From: Microbotryomycetes sp. JL201
Lineage: Eukaryota > Basidiomycota > Microbotryomycetes
Direction of reading: 5' to 3'
Length of the DNA stretch: 64,000 nucleotides
Assembly: GCA_033819885.1 (NCBI GenBank)
Contig: JAQYUZ010000036.1
Location: 62,001-126,000, forward strand
Shown: piece after piece, positions 37,438 through 49,221 of the stretch
Layout of the letters: each line of letters begins with the position of its first letter
Position numbering within the stretch: the first letter of the stretch is position 1
The notes under the pieces: model-generated
Told to the model about the DNA's origin: nothing
The model's input: only the letters and a program-made list of their open reading frames with translations
Database searches by the model: none
Translations under genes and position numbers: made by a program

Positions 37438-40252
37438 TCAACCCTGAACTTCGGCGGATCCGTCGGATGCTGCAGCGGCCTTGTGCTTTGGCAAAAACGA
37501 CCAGTCATCAGGCGCCGGGCCCAGGAACATCTGTGTCGAGTCGATTCAGTCAAGCGCCCTCTTTCTGATTGGGCGGGCCTCACCTCCGTGATTTTCACCC
37601 AGTCTGAAGCTTGATCACTGCCAAGCAGAGTCTGCAAAAGTATTCCGACGAATCAGCACTGCCAGAGGGAACCCCGAGGCTCAACTCACCTCGAGCTCGT
37701 CCCTTCCTTTATAGGGATAAGCTCGCTCATTCATGTGCATTGGGAAGCGCTCAAGCAACCCAACAGGCACATAACGGTGAGTGAACGACAGAGACTCGCA
37801 CACGAAGCGCCGGACGTGATTGACGCCCACTTGATCAGAACCCTGCGAGCCAAATCGTCAATCCCAGTACGAGTGCCTCATCCGACAGGTTCTGCTGTGG
37901 CCTACCCAGTGCTCCAATCCATAGTCAACGAGCTTGCCGACCATGTCCAACCTCTCTCGAGAAGAAATGTCCCAGTCTCGCCTCTCTTTGATCTCGGTGA
38001 AAATCCACGGCTTGATCAAACCGCCGCGGGCAATCATGATGCCGTCTACGCCGGATTGCTCCATGTTCTCATAGTAAGCTCGATAGTCATAGGCGTCCCC
38101 ATTGCCAAAGATTGGAATTGGCGGCAAGCCCTCGTCAGCGGCCGTCTCTCGCAAGACACGGGCGCATTCTTTGATGTCTGAAGGGAAGGAGGGATCAATT
38201 GGTGCAGAAGACGGAACCGCTTCTTTCTCACAAGTGTAATCAGCCCGAGTTTTGTACCGTTGCTGCCGCGACCGTCCATGAATCTGAAGCCAGGTGTCAG
38301 CAGCAAACTCCGCAAGGGGTGACACGGCTCTGGGACTGACAGTCATAGCGCTCAAACCCCATTTCGATTGAAAGTTCGGGATAAGCTTGTGTGCAACGGG
38401 TGAGCTCTGCGCAATGCCCGTCCGAATCTTGATCGTCAGTGGGATTTCTCCCAGTACTCTTGACATGCCGACGAGCGATTGACCGAGCTTGTTGGCTTTT
38501 CCCATCATGGCGGATCCGGCACCCTTGTTGAACACAAGATCAATCGGACATCCACAATTGACGTCTGTCGGAACGCGCAGGTCAGACAAGGCGGCGAACA
38601 AGTCGACTTAGTGCGGCGTACCAATAAAGTCCACGTCGCAGTGTTTGACTATCTGCTCGGCGGCGGGTACAAGCACCTGAGGTCGGGCACCGCAAACTTG
38701 GACGCCAAATGTCTTCTCGCTCGGATGTCTACGAACCAGACTCCATTCGTTGGCGTTACCTGTAAGCGAAATGGTTGTCAATCCTGCCATCAGATTCTGT
38801 TTGCCGCACCAGACTGACCCGTCAAAAACTCTTGCGCCAATCCCATCTCTGAGCAAAAGATGTCGTTGCCAAAGTCGGCGCACAGGCGACGGAACGGCTC
38901 GTTACCGACAGTCGTCAAAGGTGCGAGGTACAGCTTGCCGCGCCAATCGAGCCGTCGCTTCTCTGTCGCGCGGACCGGAGCATTGTCTGGCACGTACTGA
39001 CGCGAAGGGTGCGCGTCGAGGCCCTCGTCGCCATGTGTGGACTTAACGTCTTGCATGGCGATATCGCTCGCGGGTTTCTCGACTTCCGGCACTGGACCTT
39101 TGTCTTCGTCTGCAGTTGACTGCGGCGCATCAACGCTCGCTGGTGTACTAACGCTCTCCCGTCCTCTTTTCTTGTTTCGCTTGTCATCCTTGGCTCTTGA
39201 CGCATGCAGTGGCTCGCCGATCGATGCGAGATATTCTTCTGACAGTGGCGACTTGCCTCGCCTGACAGCCTTGATGGTATCAAGGGTTACAAGGTTGAAC
39301 TCGCCTTTGTCGCTGATTCTGGCCCATGCGGCTTCTCCCATTTCAGCTCGACGTTTGGCAAGCAAATCTTGGTTGATGCGAAGCTTGTACCCGGAGCCCT
39401 GAAATCCTTCGCCATCTTCGACCTTTTCGATGTGACTCGTACCAAATCGGCATCTGTAGCCGAAAGGACATTGGCCTAGATCTTTGAAAGCAAAGCAATC
39501 GTGGGCGGTCTCGCAGGGCGTCAAGTCATTCTCATTCTGAGGCAGCAATTGTTTGATGTCGGGGAAGCGGGCTGCCATGTACGCTTTGATGTCGTGCGAG
39601 AAGCGGCATCCTGGCCTCGTGCATTCCTTTTCCAGAGAAGTGTGTGTGCACAATCTGATTTCCTCTTCGCCTGCCCTGTGGTGAAACGACCTTGCCTGAT
39701 TGATGACTGCGTGAGCTTGCTGACCCGAGAGCGAGCTCGACGCCTAGCACTGACCTTGTTCTGACCTCGCTGCTTCTTTTTACCGTCTGCGCCGTCCAAC
39801 TGTGATGCAGCTGCCGCTGCTTTCGCCTCGGCCGACCTTTGTCTCGCCAGAGCCTTTTTTTGCGCTCCACTTAGCCTGATTTTTTTCTGGCCGGGCTCTG
39901 CAGTGTTTTGATTTGGCTCTGGATTGGTTGTCTGTACCGTGGAACCACTATGTGCGTCTTGCTGCAGCTCTACTTCGGCCGAGCGCTGCGGCACCTCGTC
40001 GCCACCATGACCATGGCTATCTTGTCTGCCTTCGGCGGCATCGTCATCATTTTCCTTGATGGGTGCACCTTTTCTCAGTTTGTCCCACAGCACGAACCTG
40101 CGTTGAAGGGCATGAGCGGTCCGGTCCTCAAAGGCGATTTTGTCGGTGACTGCTCACTCTGCCTTTATCGGGGCCACGCCAGGCTGCGATTCCCAGTACT
40201 TTGGCTCTGCTGCGGCGCCATTGACGCTGTCGTCGCCAGTGGCGGTGGACAT
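37438..40252 (-). CDS. DUS3: tRNA-dihydrouridine(47) synthase
   Basis: Flavin enzyme reducing uridine 47 of tRNAs. The start [20 protein letters not shown] and the block GVAPIKAEF are joined over a 60 nt intron. Two CCCH zinc fingers follow: [20 protein letters not shown] and [20 protein letters not shown]. After an acidic linker the TIM-barrel begins at [20 protein letters not shown] and [12 protein letters not shown], then [25 protein letters not shown] with the catalytic Cys, [17 protein letters not shown], and the phosphate-binding [10 protein letters not shown]...[16 protein letters not shown]. The C-terminal helical domain is split over small exons and ends at SDGSAEVQG. Eight or so exons. 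The domain set and order are those of Dus3 only. Confidence 0.94.
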
Positions 40253-40844
40253 TGCTGTTTGGCCAAAGTTCAAAAGTCAAGCGCAGCGCGGCTTTGCCTT
40301 TGGCCCTTTCGACCAGTAGTTGCCGCAACTCTCGACTGGCCCTGTGCGTCCCGACTCGAGCTTGTATCCCGTCGCTTGCGCCTTCTGCTCCTGCCTCGGA
40401 TCTCGTTGCTTGCGCCCTCACGTTTGCCCCCCCGCACAAAAACAATCGTCCGATAACGGAACGCCTTGCGATCTCAGCGCGGGAGCAAATCACGACGCTT
40501 AAGGTAGCAGACAATTCACGGTTTGTGCGCTCGACGGGAGCACTCTAGCTTGTCAGAAGCTCACTGGCCGGCTTTCAGACTCTGCCGAACGTGCCGGAAC
40601 GTCGGACGACGGCGAGCTCAATAGCACCGTTTCCACTGCTCGACAGCGAGTCATTCAGATCGGCCAAGCATTGATACATTGTGGTGAGTCTGATATGCGT
40701 TCTGCCGATGGCACAAAGGACCGTAAGGCGTGATGAGCCCCACATTCACTCGAACGGTCGCACAACTCGCCACTGCTGCAGCTAGCACGGCGCGACTGAC
40801 TTGCAATGGTCAACAGCTTTTGAACACCGTATTGTAGCGGAACT
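40253..40844. promoter_or_regulatory. Divergent intergenic region, DUS3 / DsbA-fold gene
   Basis: This 592 bp stretch separates two divergent start codons. Short frames occur but none is convincing. No TATA box or repeat stands out. Confidence 0.45.
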
Positions 40845-42562
40845 ATGACCTCGCAGAGCGGGTTTGCTCAGCCGGAAGCCATCTTTGTGAGTTTATAGCC
40901 TGGGTTTGCTGTCGACTGAGCAATACAGTAGTGCGTGCGGACGACAGTTGACGCTTGGAGTCTATACCACAGTACTATGACTGCGTGTGCCCCTTCGCAT
41001 ACATAGCCGCGGTTGCGCGCCTGCCGGATATTGCTCGTGTCACAAATGCCAAAGTCACATGGAAGCCAGTCTTGCTCGGCGCCCTGTACAAGATGACCCA
41101 AGCACCTCAAGGCAAGGACGGCTCTGCAACAGACATTATGCCCGACGCCAAGAAAAAGATGTTTGCCGAAGATTTTGCCCGAGAAATCAGGCGGTACCAG
41201 CTGCCCTACAAGCCGAACCCGAACCACCCCGTCAAGACTGTTGACGCAGGCAGACTCATGTGCGCGTTTCCGGACGAATACAGGCCATTGTTGGCTCGAG
41301 CTCTGTTCAAGGCTTACCACGAAGAAGGCGCCAACATTTCCTCACGTGTGACGCTGCTCAGGATCGCCCGCTCGCTCAAGCTGACCTCGGTCGGTGCACC
41401 GACTCATGCTGGGCCGTTCTCTTTGACGCCGGCGTTGCCGTTCGCGCTCGACGAGTCTGTCTTTTCCAACATGGAGTACGACGAGAAGCTGCGTGCGAAT
41501 ACCCAAGAGGCTTTCGAGCTGGGTGCCTTCGGTGTACCTTGCTTCTACATCCCCGCTGTGAACAAGTTCTACTGTATGTGCATCTTCTTCGACGATGAAG
41601 AGTCCGGCGCTGACCTGTTGCTGTATTGGCAGGGGGCCAAGATCGCATGCACTTCTTCGAAGCACATCTGACTGCACTCAAGCTCCGCAAGCCTGTCGAA
41701 AAATTGCGCAACCTCGAACGATTCCACCCCAGGTGCTTGCGCACACCGCCCGAGAATCGCGTCCGGCACCTCAAATTCTGGTTTGATTTCTCAAGCCCGT
41801 GGGCATACCTTGGCTGGACGCAACTCGAACGCATTCAGCGCGATGCCGGTCCTGGCCTCAAGATTGAGCTCAAGCCGTTCTTGCTTGGCGCGCTGTTCAA
41901 GGCGTGAGTGCACACTTCAAGCGACATTCGTGAGATCAGATCGCTGATTTTACGCAGTATCGGCACGCCTATGGTGCCCATGGAGGCCGCCTCCGAAGCT
42001 CGACGCAAGTACACGCGACAGGACATGGAAGACTGGTCGAGCTATTGGGACCTTGTGAACGCGCAGGAGTATCCTCCGATTGAAGGCGCGCACCTCCAGT
42101 GGCCAGACGAGTTCCCGATCCGATCCGTGACGGCCCTGCGCGTGGCGTTGCTCGAAGAAAAAGTTGTACCAGCGATCTACAGAGCCGCATGGAGGGACAA
42201 CAAACGCATCTCAGACGAGAAAGTGCTGACCCAGGTGCTTGACGCTGCCGGTTTTAATGGCCGTCAACTGGTCTTGTCGGCTACGACTGGGTCAAAGTCA
42301 GAGGTCAGTCGCGTGTGCGATTCTTCGTCCGCCAGTCCCGGCCCAACGCATGTTCATTGCAGGCCGCTAAAGCTCGATTGCGAGCCAATACGGACGAAGC
42401 TGTCGCTCTGGGAATCTGCGGCGTAAGTTCGTTTCATCAAATGGGGCTTTTGAAGGGCGCTGACATCTCCTACAGGCGCCCACGTTCCAACTCGGCAAGA
42501 CGCTCGTGTGGGGCGGTGACCGTTTGAATCACGTCCTGGACCTAGTTCTCGGATGGCGGTGA
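40845..42562 (+). CDS. Tandem DsbA/HCCA-isomerase-fold protein (GST-kappa-like)
   Basis: Two copies of the DsbA-like fold found in 2-hydroxychromene-2-carboxylate isomerases and kappa-class glutathione transferases. Copy 1: exon MTSQSGFAQPEAIF spliced to YYDCVCPFAYIAAVARLP, then KPVLLGALYKM, AFELGAFGVPCFYI and, across an intron, FYWGQDRMHFFEAHL. Copy 2: LKFWFDFSSPWAYLGWTQLE, KPFLLGALFKAIGTPM, ARLRANTDEAVALGICG, APTFQLG and WGGDRLNHVLD. The catalytic Ser position of the family is SSP in copy 2 but VCP in copy 1. About six exons, ending at 42562. The fused pair is about twice the usual family length. The substrate is unknown; likely cytosolic or peroxisomal detoxification. Confidence 0.85.
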
Positions 42563-42907
42563 GCTTCGAATTGCACTTGAATTCGCGCGTTGTCTGAACC
42601 TGTTCCCTTCTCTCACTCCGTTTGCGTAGTCCCGAGAAATCAAATTTGAAGGCTTCTGTTGCCGCATTTCGTACGGTTTCAAATTCTTTTTCGCATTCTT
42701 GGTTGAAGGAGCTGACACGCTTTCCCTCGCAGCTCACTTTGATTATCGGTTGTAATATCGTCTCCTTATCTGCAGCGAAAGAAAACCAAAGCTAGTTCTA
42801 ATTCAGTCGAAAGGTCGCATGTTGAAATCGAAAGAAGAGCGTCCAAATCTTGGTCCAGCCGAGAGTGTTACTACAACAAATGTCCAAGCACATCCATGGT
42901 TTCCCAT

Positions 42908-45708
42908 TCACTGTCCCCGAACAGCGTCCATGTTTTCTATAACAGTCTTTGCCTTGTGAAGCGCCTTGTCAATCGTTGAAGGCTTGATCTTGCTAGCTTT
43001 GACCGCTTCGTTACTGGCTGTGCCGCTGAAGGCAAGCACGAGGGGTAGAATTTGCGCGACGGTCAGCGAATGAGCAGGAGGCCGCTTGAGTAATTGGAGC
43101 ATCATTTTCTTGTCCGGTACTGCCGCTGCATCTTGCAGATTGATGGATTTGAGTATCGACAAGCTCGCTAGTGTATTGAAAACGTGAGGATCAAGTAAAA
43201 CAAGATCGACGACCCTCAAGCACGAGGACCAGGGCAAGACGGTAACAAACAAGGTCGACACCCAGTTACCAAAGAATGTGGACGGATCAATCTGACACGA
43301 CACGAAACGAGCAGCAATGTCTGGACATGCTTTTTCCAGAACGAAACCGAAAGCCAACGTCGATACGCGAACAGCGTCTTGATCTGCGCGAAGGCGAGTA
43401 AAGTATCGGCGATAACCAAGTCGTGTCAAAACGGCAATGCATGTCCAGAACGTGGGTTCGCCAATTCCGAATTGAGAGAGAAACACGCCCGCGAAAAAGA
43501 CTAGGGCAGTCGAGTAGCGAATCTCTTGATCCATGCGCACAATTGCCTGGGGAGAGCAATTTCGCTTTCAACAATCATGGATCGCCACGAGATCATGTCA
43601 AGCGCACCTTGACGACGGCTGCCAGCTCCGCTCTGGTCGAGTCGTCATTGGCTATGCGTGGATAGTCTGCAGAGATGTCGAGCACGTCTCGATCTATCCG
43701 GTCATCCAGTGAGGTGCTCTCTTGCTCGCAAAGCGACTGACTACCGAGTTAGCACTCATTCTTGCCTGACCGTCCACTTTGCTCACCTGATACAGTCCGG
43801 GCACGACAAAGTTGTCCGTCTCGACAAGTCGAGCCCAAACTCGTGCACGCACGCTGCTCGGCAACCCTTGCGTGGCCAAAGTACGCAATTTCTTATTAGA
43901 TCTGATCGCTTCGCCCGACAAAGCTTTCGAGGACAAGATCTTGATCCACTGCGTCTCGTTGGCGCGATAGTCTTCAGCTTCATCCTCGTTCAAGGGCGGC
44001 ACGACCGAGATTGGTCGGATCGGTCGCCGCCTCGGCGGTTCCGCCTCCTGATTTGTCGCCGTCGTGAGTTGAGCCCGTCTTGGGCTTGACGGTGTTGCGA
44101 CCTGGGACACTCGTAGCTCATCCCCTTCTTCATTGTCGATTACTTTTGTCTTCGAGCTCAAGCTTAGGGTTCTCTCGTCAAGTCGCATCATGCCCGGTTG
44201 CGACACAGTGATGCCCTGGGGCATGGTCGTTCGCTCACAGTTCGTCGATTCTTTGGGTTCGAGGGACGTACGTGACGAGTTCGCAATTGGGATAGCCGAT
44301 GCTCTAATAGGCTTGTTGTCGATCTCTGGCTTTTTCGGCAGCTCGAGAGCGACTCGAGCGGCTTGAGACATTGCCTGCACATCTGTCCGTTCCGCGAGAC
44401 TGGGCATTGTCACGATCGGCGAGCTGATGGTGAGCCCTTTGACAGACTTGCGTCGAGCGCTAAGCGATCGATGCTTGGCCATTGGAGCATCCGGTAAAGA
44501 CGACATGCTCCGTCCCCGCATTATCGTTTCGACAGACGATGAAGGTAGACTTGATGCGCTGACAGGACCTTTGAAGTGCAACGAAAAGAGTCTCCGCGCC
44601 GCTTCAAGCTCTTCGTTGACGATGTTATGCGGAAACATGGTCGTTGTCGGGGACGGTGTGACTGGCACCTTTATGGACCCCAACGAGCTCATGCTCTCCG
44701 ACTTCGGGAAGATCTCGGAGAGGCGAGGTATATTGGCCGGCAAACACGCGTCTGATGACTGGCGCTCAGCAGTGGATTCCTTCTCGAGCTGAACGATGGT
44801 AGTAATTGGCTCCTGTCCAGACGTAATCACCGTCGCCTTTGCTCCAAGCTGGCTTCGCAGGGCACTGGCAGCACCAAAATGCACCGGTGATACCGACGGT
44901 TCGTGGTGCTCTGTTCTCGTAATCGTGCCGCTCTCTGGGAAAATGGCTGCATTCGCCTCGGCCTGTCCTTCGGGATGTCGCAGAATCGGCGCATTTGGCG
45001 CTGTCGATACCAGGGAGTATCGGTAAGAGTCAAATATTATCGAGAGCGTTCGGTCATCGCTACTCGGTGTCGGTGTGCCCGAGACGCTGCCATCGCTGCT
45101 CCCGGTCGAGAGCTTGATCGGTCTCGGTCGCAAAAAACTGGCGCTGTCCAAATCAGCTAATTTTGTACTATGAATGTCGCTTTGAGGAAAAGGCCGACCG
45201 GCGAGTGGTTCCTCGGGTGTTCCGAGGATCTCGTGTCCCGCGCTGGAATGGTCCCAGTCGGTCGACGGAGATGCGACCAATGACGGAGTGCTCTGAGAGA
45301 TATGTGACGATGAATTGGCTATATGCGCGCTCATTTCGTCTGGATCATCTCCCAAAATGCCGATAATATCTCGTGGCGAGCTAAATTCGACAGCGGATTC
45401 GTCGAACGATCCGATGACGCCTTCGCAGTAGCCCTGAGTGAATCGAGTGTCTGTCATGATGTGCTCATTGGCCGCAGATAGATTCTAATGCTGACCAGAT
45501 ACTTGTGTCCGTCCAACGCTTGCAAAACAACGACCTCGTCGCCTTTCAAAAACATCAAGTCGTGCTCGCAGAGTTGCTCTTGATCTGTTAGAGCTATTCC
45601 CACGTCTATGACGCCTTGCAGCGGTCGTTGCAAGTGTTTGTCAGCCCGTGCTTGCTCGGCGAGCCGTGTCCATTGGGCGAGAGTGGCTGCAGACAGCGGC
45701 GAATCCAT
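42908..45708 (-). CDS. SH3-TBC domain protein, probably catalytically inactive
   Basis: TBC domains normally act as GTPase-activating proteins for Rab GTPases. Exon 1 (45708 to about 45488) encodes an SH3 start, ALTDQEQLCEHDLMFLKGDE, then VVVLQALDGHKYL. A 63 nt intron joins it to GYCEGVIGSFDESAVEF, which completes the SH3. About 500 Ser/Pro-rich residues follow. The TBC domain begins at ETQWIKILSSKALSG and KLRTLATQGLPSSVRARVWA, continues over two introns with IDRDVLDISADYPRIAND, RYSTALVFFAGVFLSQFGIG and EPTFWTCIAVLTRLG, and ends at 42908. In active TBC proteins the motifs are IxxDxxR and YxQG; here they read IDRDVLD and YSTA, so both the Arg and Gln fingers are absent. Without the exon 1 join, the ATG at 45457 would look like the start. 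Confidence 0.85.
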
Positions 45709-46531
45709 AATTACTTAGCTCGAAGCAGCTTTTGAGCTGTCAATTAAGCTCTTGATGGGCCGAGTGTAGCCAGACACAGCTCGTGCGCACGCCGCCGGGC
45801 GCGAAGCAACAATAAAGTCGATGACGACTGTTGCGGCGGGCAACGACTAGCCGAGCTATGTGGCGGTCGATCAGCCGAACACGTGTTTCAAGCCCGTTCG
45901 AAATGTTTGACCGCGATTCGTGTTGTTTCAGAGGCTCGCGTGTGCGTCGCACTCGATATCGAACGCTCGGGCCTCGCCTGTCGACACCGAGACCGTCGGT
46001 AATTGGCTTGTCAGTTCGGACGATAAACGTTGACGATGGTTGTTGACGCTCGAAACGCTCCCCAGTCGTCCCGACCCCAAGTCTTCGCGAGAGGAGAGCA
46101 ACTTGGAGCGTTCGCTTCGTTCACGAAACGCGCTAAGTCGCGGAGTCGCGCGCAGTCGAAGCCACGTGCAACGTTTGAAAACCACAAAGAAAAGTCATAG
46201 CACTTTCAGCCGCGTACATTCAAGATAGTATAAACATAATGTACCGCTCGCAGAATCCTGTGTTGTGGGCGCCGTACCCGGCTTGCGAAACGGAACGCGG
46301 AATAGTCCTGTGCTTTACAACAATGCACCTGTCAAATCTTTGATGTACAACAATACCTTCACTCATGCTCTAGAAGTCTCCATGGTAGTGCGCCACTTGG
46401 GTTCTGTTCTTGGAATTCGATGGCGAGTTGCCCAATGTCGTATGGTGCCAGCCCAGATTTCTAATACGAGTCTGTTAGTACAAGCGAAGAGATAAAACCT
46501 TGGAAGCAAACTGACTTGTTCAGCTCAAGCG
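45709..46531. other. Intergenic region between two minus-strand genes
   Basis: The 823 bp gap contains the promoter of the SH3-TBC gene. A CACGTG occurs near 46163. A frame of 85 codons (45928-46185, minus) is basic and low in complexity and is not called as a gene. Confidence 0.45.
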
Positions 46532-49082
46532 TCACAACTGCAGAACGGGCATGATCAGTCTAGGAAAGAGCCATCTCAACGAGCTATGCGACCAACCGTC
46601 CAGATTGAGACCCATCATGTGGGCAATATGCTCTCCAATGTCGGTGTTCTCGACATTGCCTGCAATGCCAGAAGCGTTGACGCCTGATGCGTACAAATTG
46701 ACATCGACGCCAGAGTGTCCTGCGGTGGACCAGCCGACCTGCGCTCGCCGCGAGATCTGTCGCTCTGAGTCAGTTTGAAGCACATCGCCCAAATCGCATG
46801 CACGACTGACCGCGTCGGCTAAAACTCTGTTGGCGCGGTAAGCGTCATAACGATACGGCCACAATTCATTGATCTCGCCGTCCGTGACGTCTGCAATGCC
46901 CAAACCTTTTCCGTAGACTTCGTCTCTCAACCAAGAGCGGGAGACACTTGTCGTGTTGGCGATTAAAGCGCCCAAGTAAGACGTGGAGTGTGTAGCGTTG
47001 GCCAAAGCGTCGGGATACCCTAGCCGCCATCGATGTCAAGAACAGTGACCCGAGAATCAGGGCAAAAGGACTCACAAACATATTCAGGATAAGCCGAAGT
47101 CAACTGTCGGCCGAGTGACAAGCCGCCAGTCTCGTGGTCAGACACTGAAATCAGTACCGTCGGTGTGCCCTCCTCATTGGCGTTGTCGACCCATTCTTTG
47201 ACGAATCGGACCGTATCATGGTAAGCCAGCATGTCGCTGAGGTGGCCGATAGGGTCATTGTTGTGCGCTGCCATGTCTATCCGGCTGCCCTCGATCATCA
47301 AGCTGGAAAGCATCCAAAATGTAAGCAGTATTGTGCCGATTCAGACTCGGCATACTCACAAGAAACCTTTGCCTCCGTCTCCAACAGCCCGAAGATACTG
47401 TAACGCATGGGATGCCATTTCGCGAAGGCTCGGCTGCTCATCAGCCAAGTGCTCGATTTGCTGTCGGTCAATCTCGTAGCTGCGTGAAGGTGTGTTTTAG
47501 CTGCAAGGCTCGCCTTTCTCATGCTCACACTGAACACTGACTGCATGTGCTGCAGGAGTACGACATCGTCAGCTTTGGAACGAGACTGCACGAACTATCG
47601 ACTTACATCATCCGCGAAAAGTCCGATTACCGGCGAGCCTTCATGTCCTGCCTTGTCGTGCCATTCTCTCAGCTCTTTAATCCCTCTCAGTACTGCATAT
47701 CCGTTCTTCTCCGCTTCACTGATCTGATCAAGATCGTCCGTTCTGCAGCTAGAGAATGACGAGTTTGGCAGGAAGAAACATTGTCCGCCACCTAGAGCAA
47801 AGTCAACAACTTGACCTTTGGGTCCGTTGCCGACAAGGAAGGTGGCGATTTCCGACTCGAGATCGCCTGTAAAGTATATTTCAGACTCGATCGATGCCGT
47901 CACTGTGCCAAACGGGCTCACGATCGACAACGTGAGCATAAAAAGCAGCAGGCGTCGCATGCGTAATCCGCTGAAGTCCCGTCTCAGCTCAAGTTCAGCA
48001 AACGCCGGTAGTTCACTTACGCTGGTGGCGACGAGACCGGTTGCGAAACCTTGACGCTTGGCGGCTTCAAGAATCGTTCCACAAGGCTTTTTGTCTTGTG
48101 GGTTGACAGCGATGGCCCCGTTATAAGTTTTGATCGCGCATGAAAATGCGGTGGCTGTATGAGCCTGGTCAGCGGCGATGTATCAAATTGCACCGGAGCC
48201 GATTCACCTCCGGCCGCCGAGTCTGCGATCAAGTAGTAGGAGGATGAGCACGGATAAGCTACAGACGTTACATGGCCACTGACCCGTGATGAGTGAGCTG
48301 GATGAACGCGTCTGCAGCAGAGGATCAGCCAGGGTCTCTAAGAGGCTCGACGGGATGAAGTGCGCACTCTGGATGCTCCGACCAAAATGTCGTCCAGCGG
48401 CGTCTTGCCGAATCTTTCTGTCTGGAACCCGCTATCGAGCTTGCTCCAGACGCTCTCGTTGAGCTTGTTCTTCGTCGCCTGTGCCACCGAAGATTCGTCG
48501 TGCAAGAATTGCAGGAATTCGCGACTCATAGTTTGCGATGCGGGGCCCATGCCGTCCGAGACCATCAAGATGACTTGTATGCGTGGTCCCGTGCGGCCGA
48601 ATCGAGTGCCCAAGCTCAAGACGGTCGTCGCGAGCCAAGCGAATCCGAGGAGCGCGACGGCGCCGAGAGCGACGAACCGCGGATGCTGAGGTCGCCTGCG
48701 CGGGTGAGCAAGCGCATTTTGAATTTCTTGCCGAGTCGGCACGTGGATGACAGTCGCATGTGCCGAGCGCTGGCCGCTGTAGTCATATTCGAACGATGAT
48801 GAGCGGGGATGCCGCAACATCTCAACGTCGGAATCGTGGTACGACGGCAGTGTACCCTTCTCATCTTCGTCATCGTCTCGTTCATCTGACAGTGTCGGCC
48901 GCGCACCGGGCGTCCGGTCCGTTGCTGTCGATTGCAGCAGCGACTCTGTGTGCGAAGACACGCTCGATCGCGCATCCTGTGGAGCAATGATACGTCATGA
49001 TGGACTGCATATTGATGTTTGAGCTGCAACGCACCTCTTCTAGCACAAATTGTAGCGGATCATCCGCTTGGCGACCCGGCAT
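46532..49082 (-). CDS. Membrane-anchored alkaline phosphatase (Pho8-like)
   Basis: Hydrolyses phosphomonoesters, most likely in the vacuole. Exon 1 MPGRQADDPLQFVLEE (from 49082) is spliced to DARSSVSSHTESLL. The cytosolic tail is acidic and Ser-rich (YDYSG, LPSYHDSDVE), then one membrane segment FVALGAVALLGFAWLATTVL makes it a type II protein. Catalytic features: QVILMVSDGMGPASQTMS (metal Asp), IADSAAGATAFSCAIKTYN joined over an intron near 48131-48190 (nucleophile Ser in DSA), NNDPIGHLSDMLAYHDTV, and SVSDHETGGLSLG. The end HMMGLNLDGWSHSSLRWLFP lies near 46532. Seven or so exons. The first ATG with a signal for the Pho8 topology is at 49082. Confidence 0.92.
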
Positions 49083-49221
49083 TGATTGCCGTCGCGAGAG
49101 GGGCTTGAGCGCGATCCAAGGTGGCTCTTCTCGAGGCAATCACGAACTATAAATGACATCAACAAGCTATACGAAACGAGGGAAAGACAGAGAAGATGGA
49201 ATCAATAACAGAGTACTGGGA

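Noticed and set aside
43694-45457. TBC gene starting at the ATG at 45457 and an independent small gene at 45454-45708.
   Set aside because: A 63 nt intron in matching phase joins them into one SH3 domain.
45928-46185. Basic 85-codon minus-strand frame as a small gene.
   Set aside because: Composition is low in complexity, no splice sites or domain; it overlaps the likely promoter of the SH3-TBC gene.
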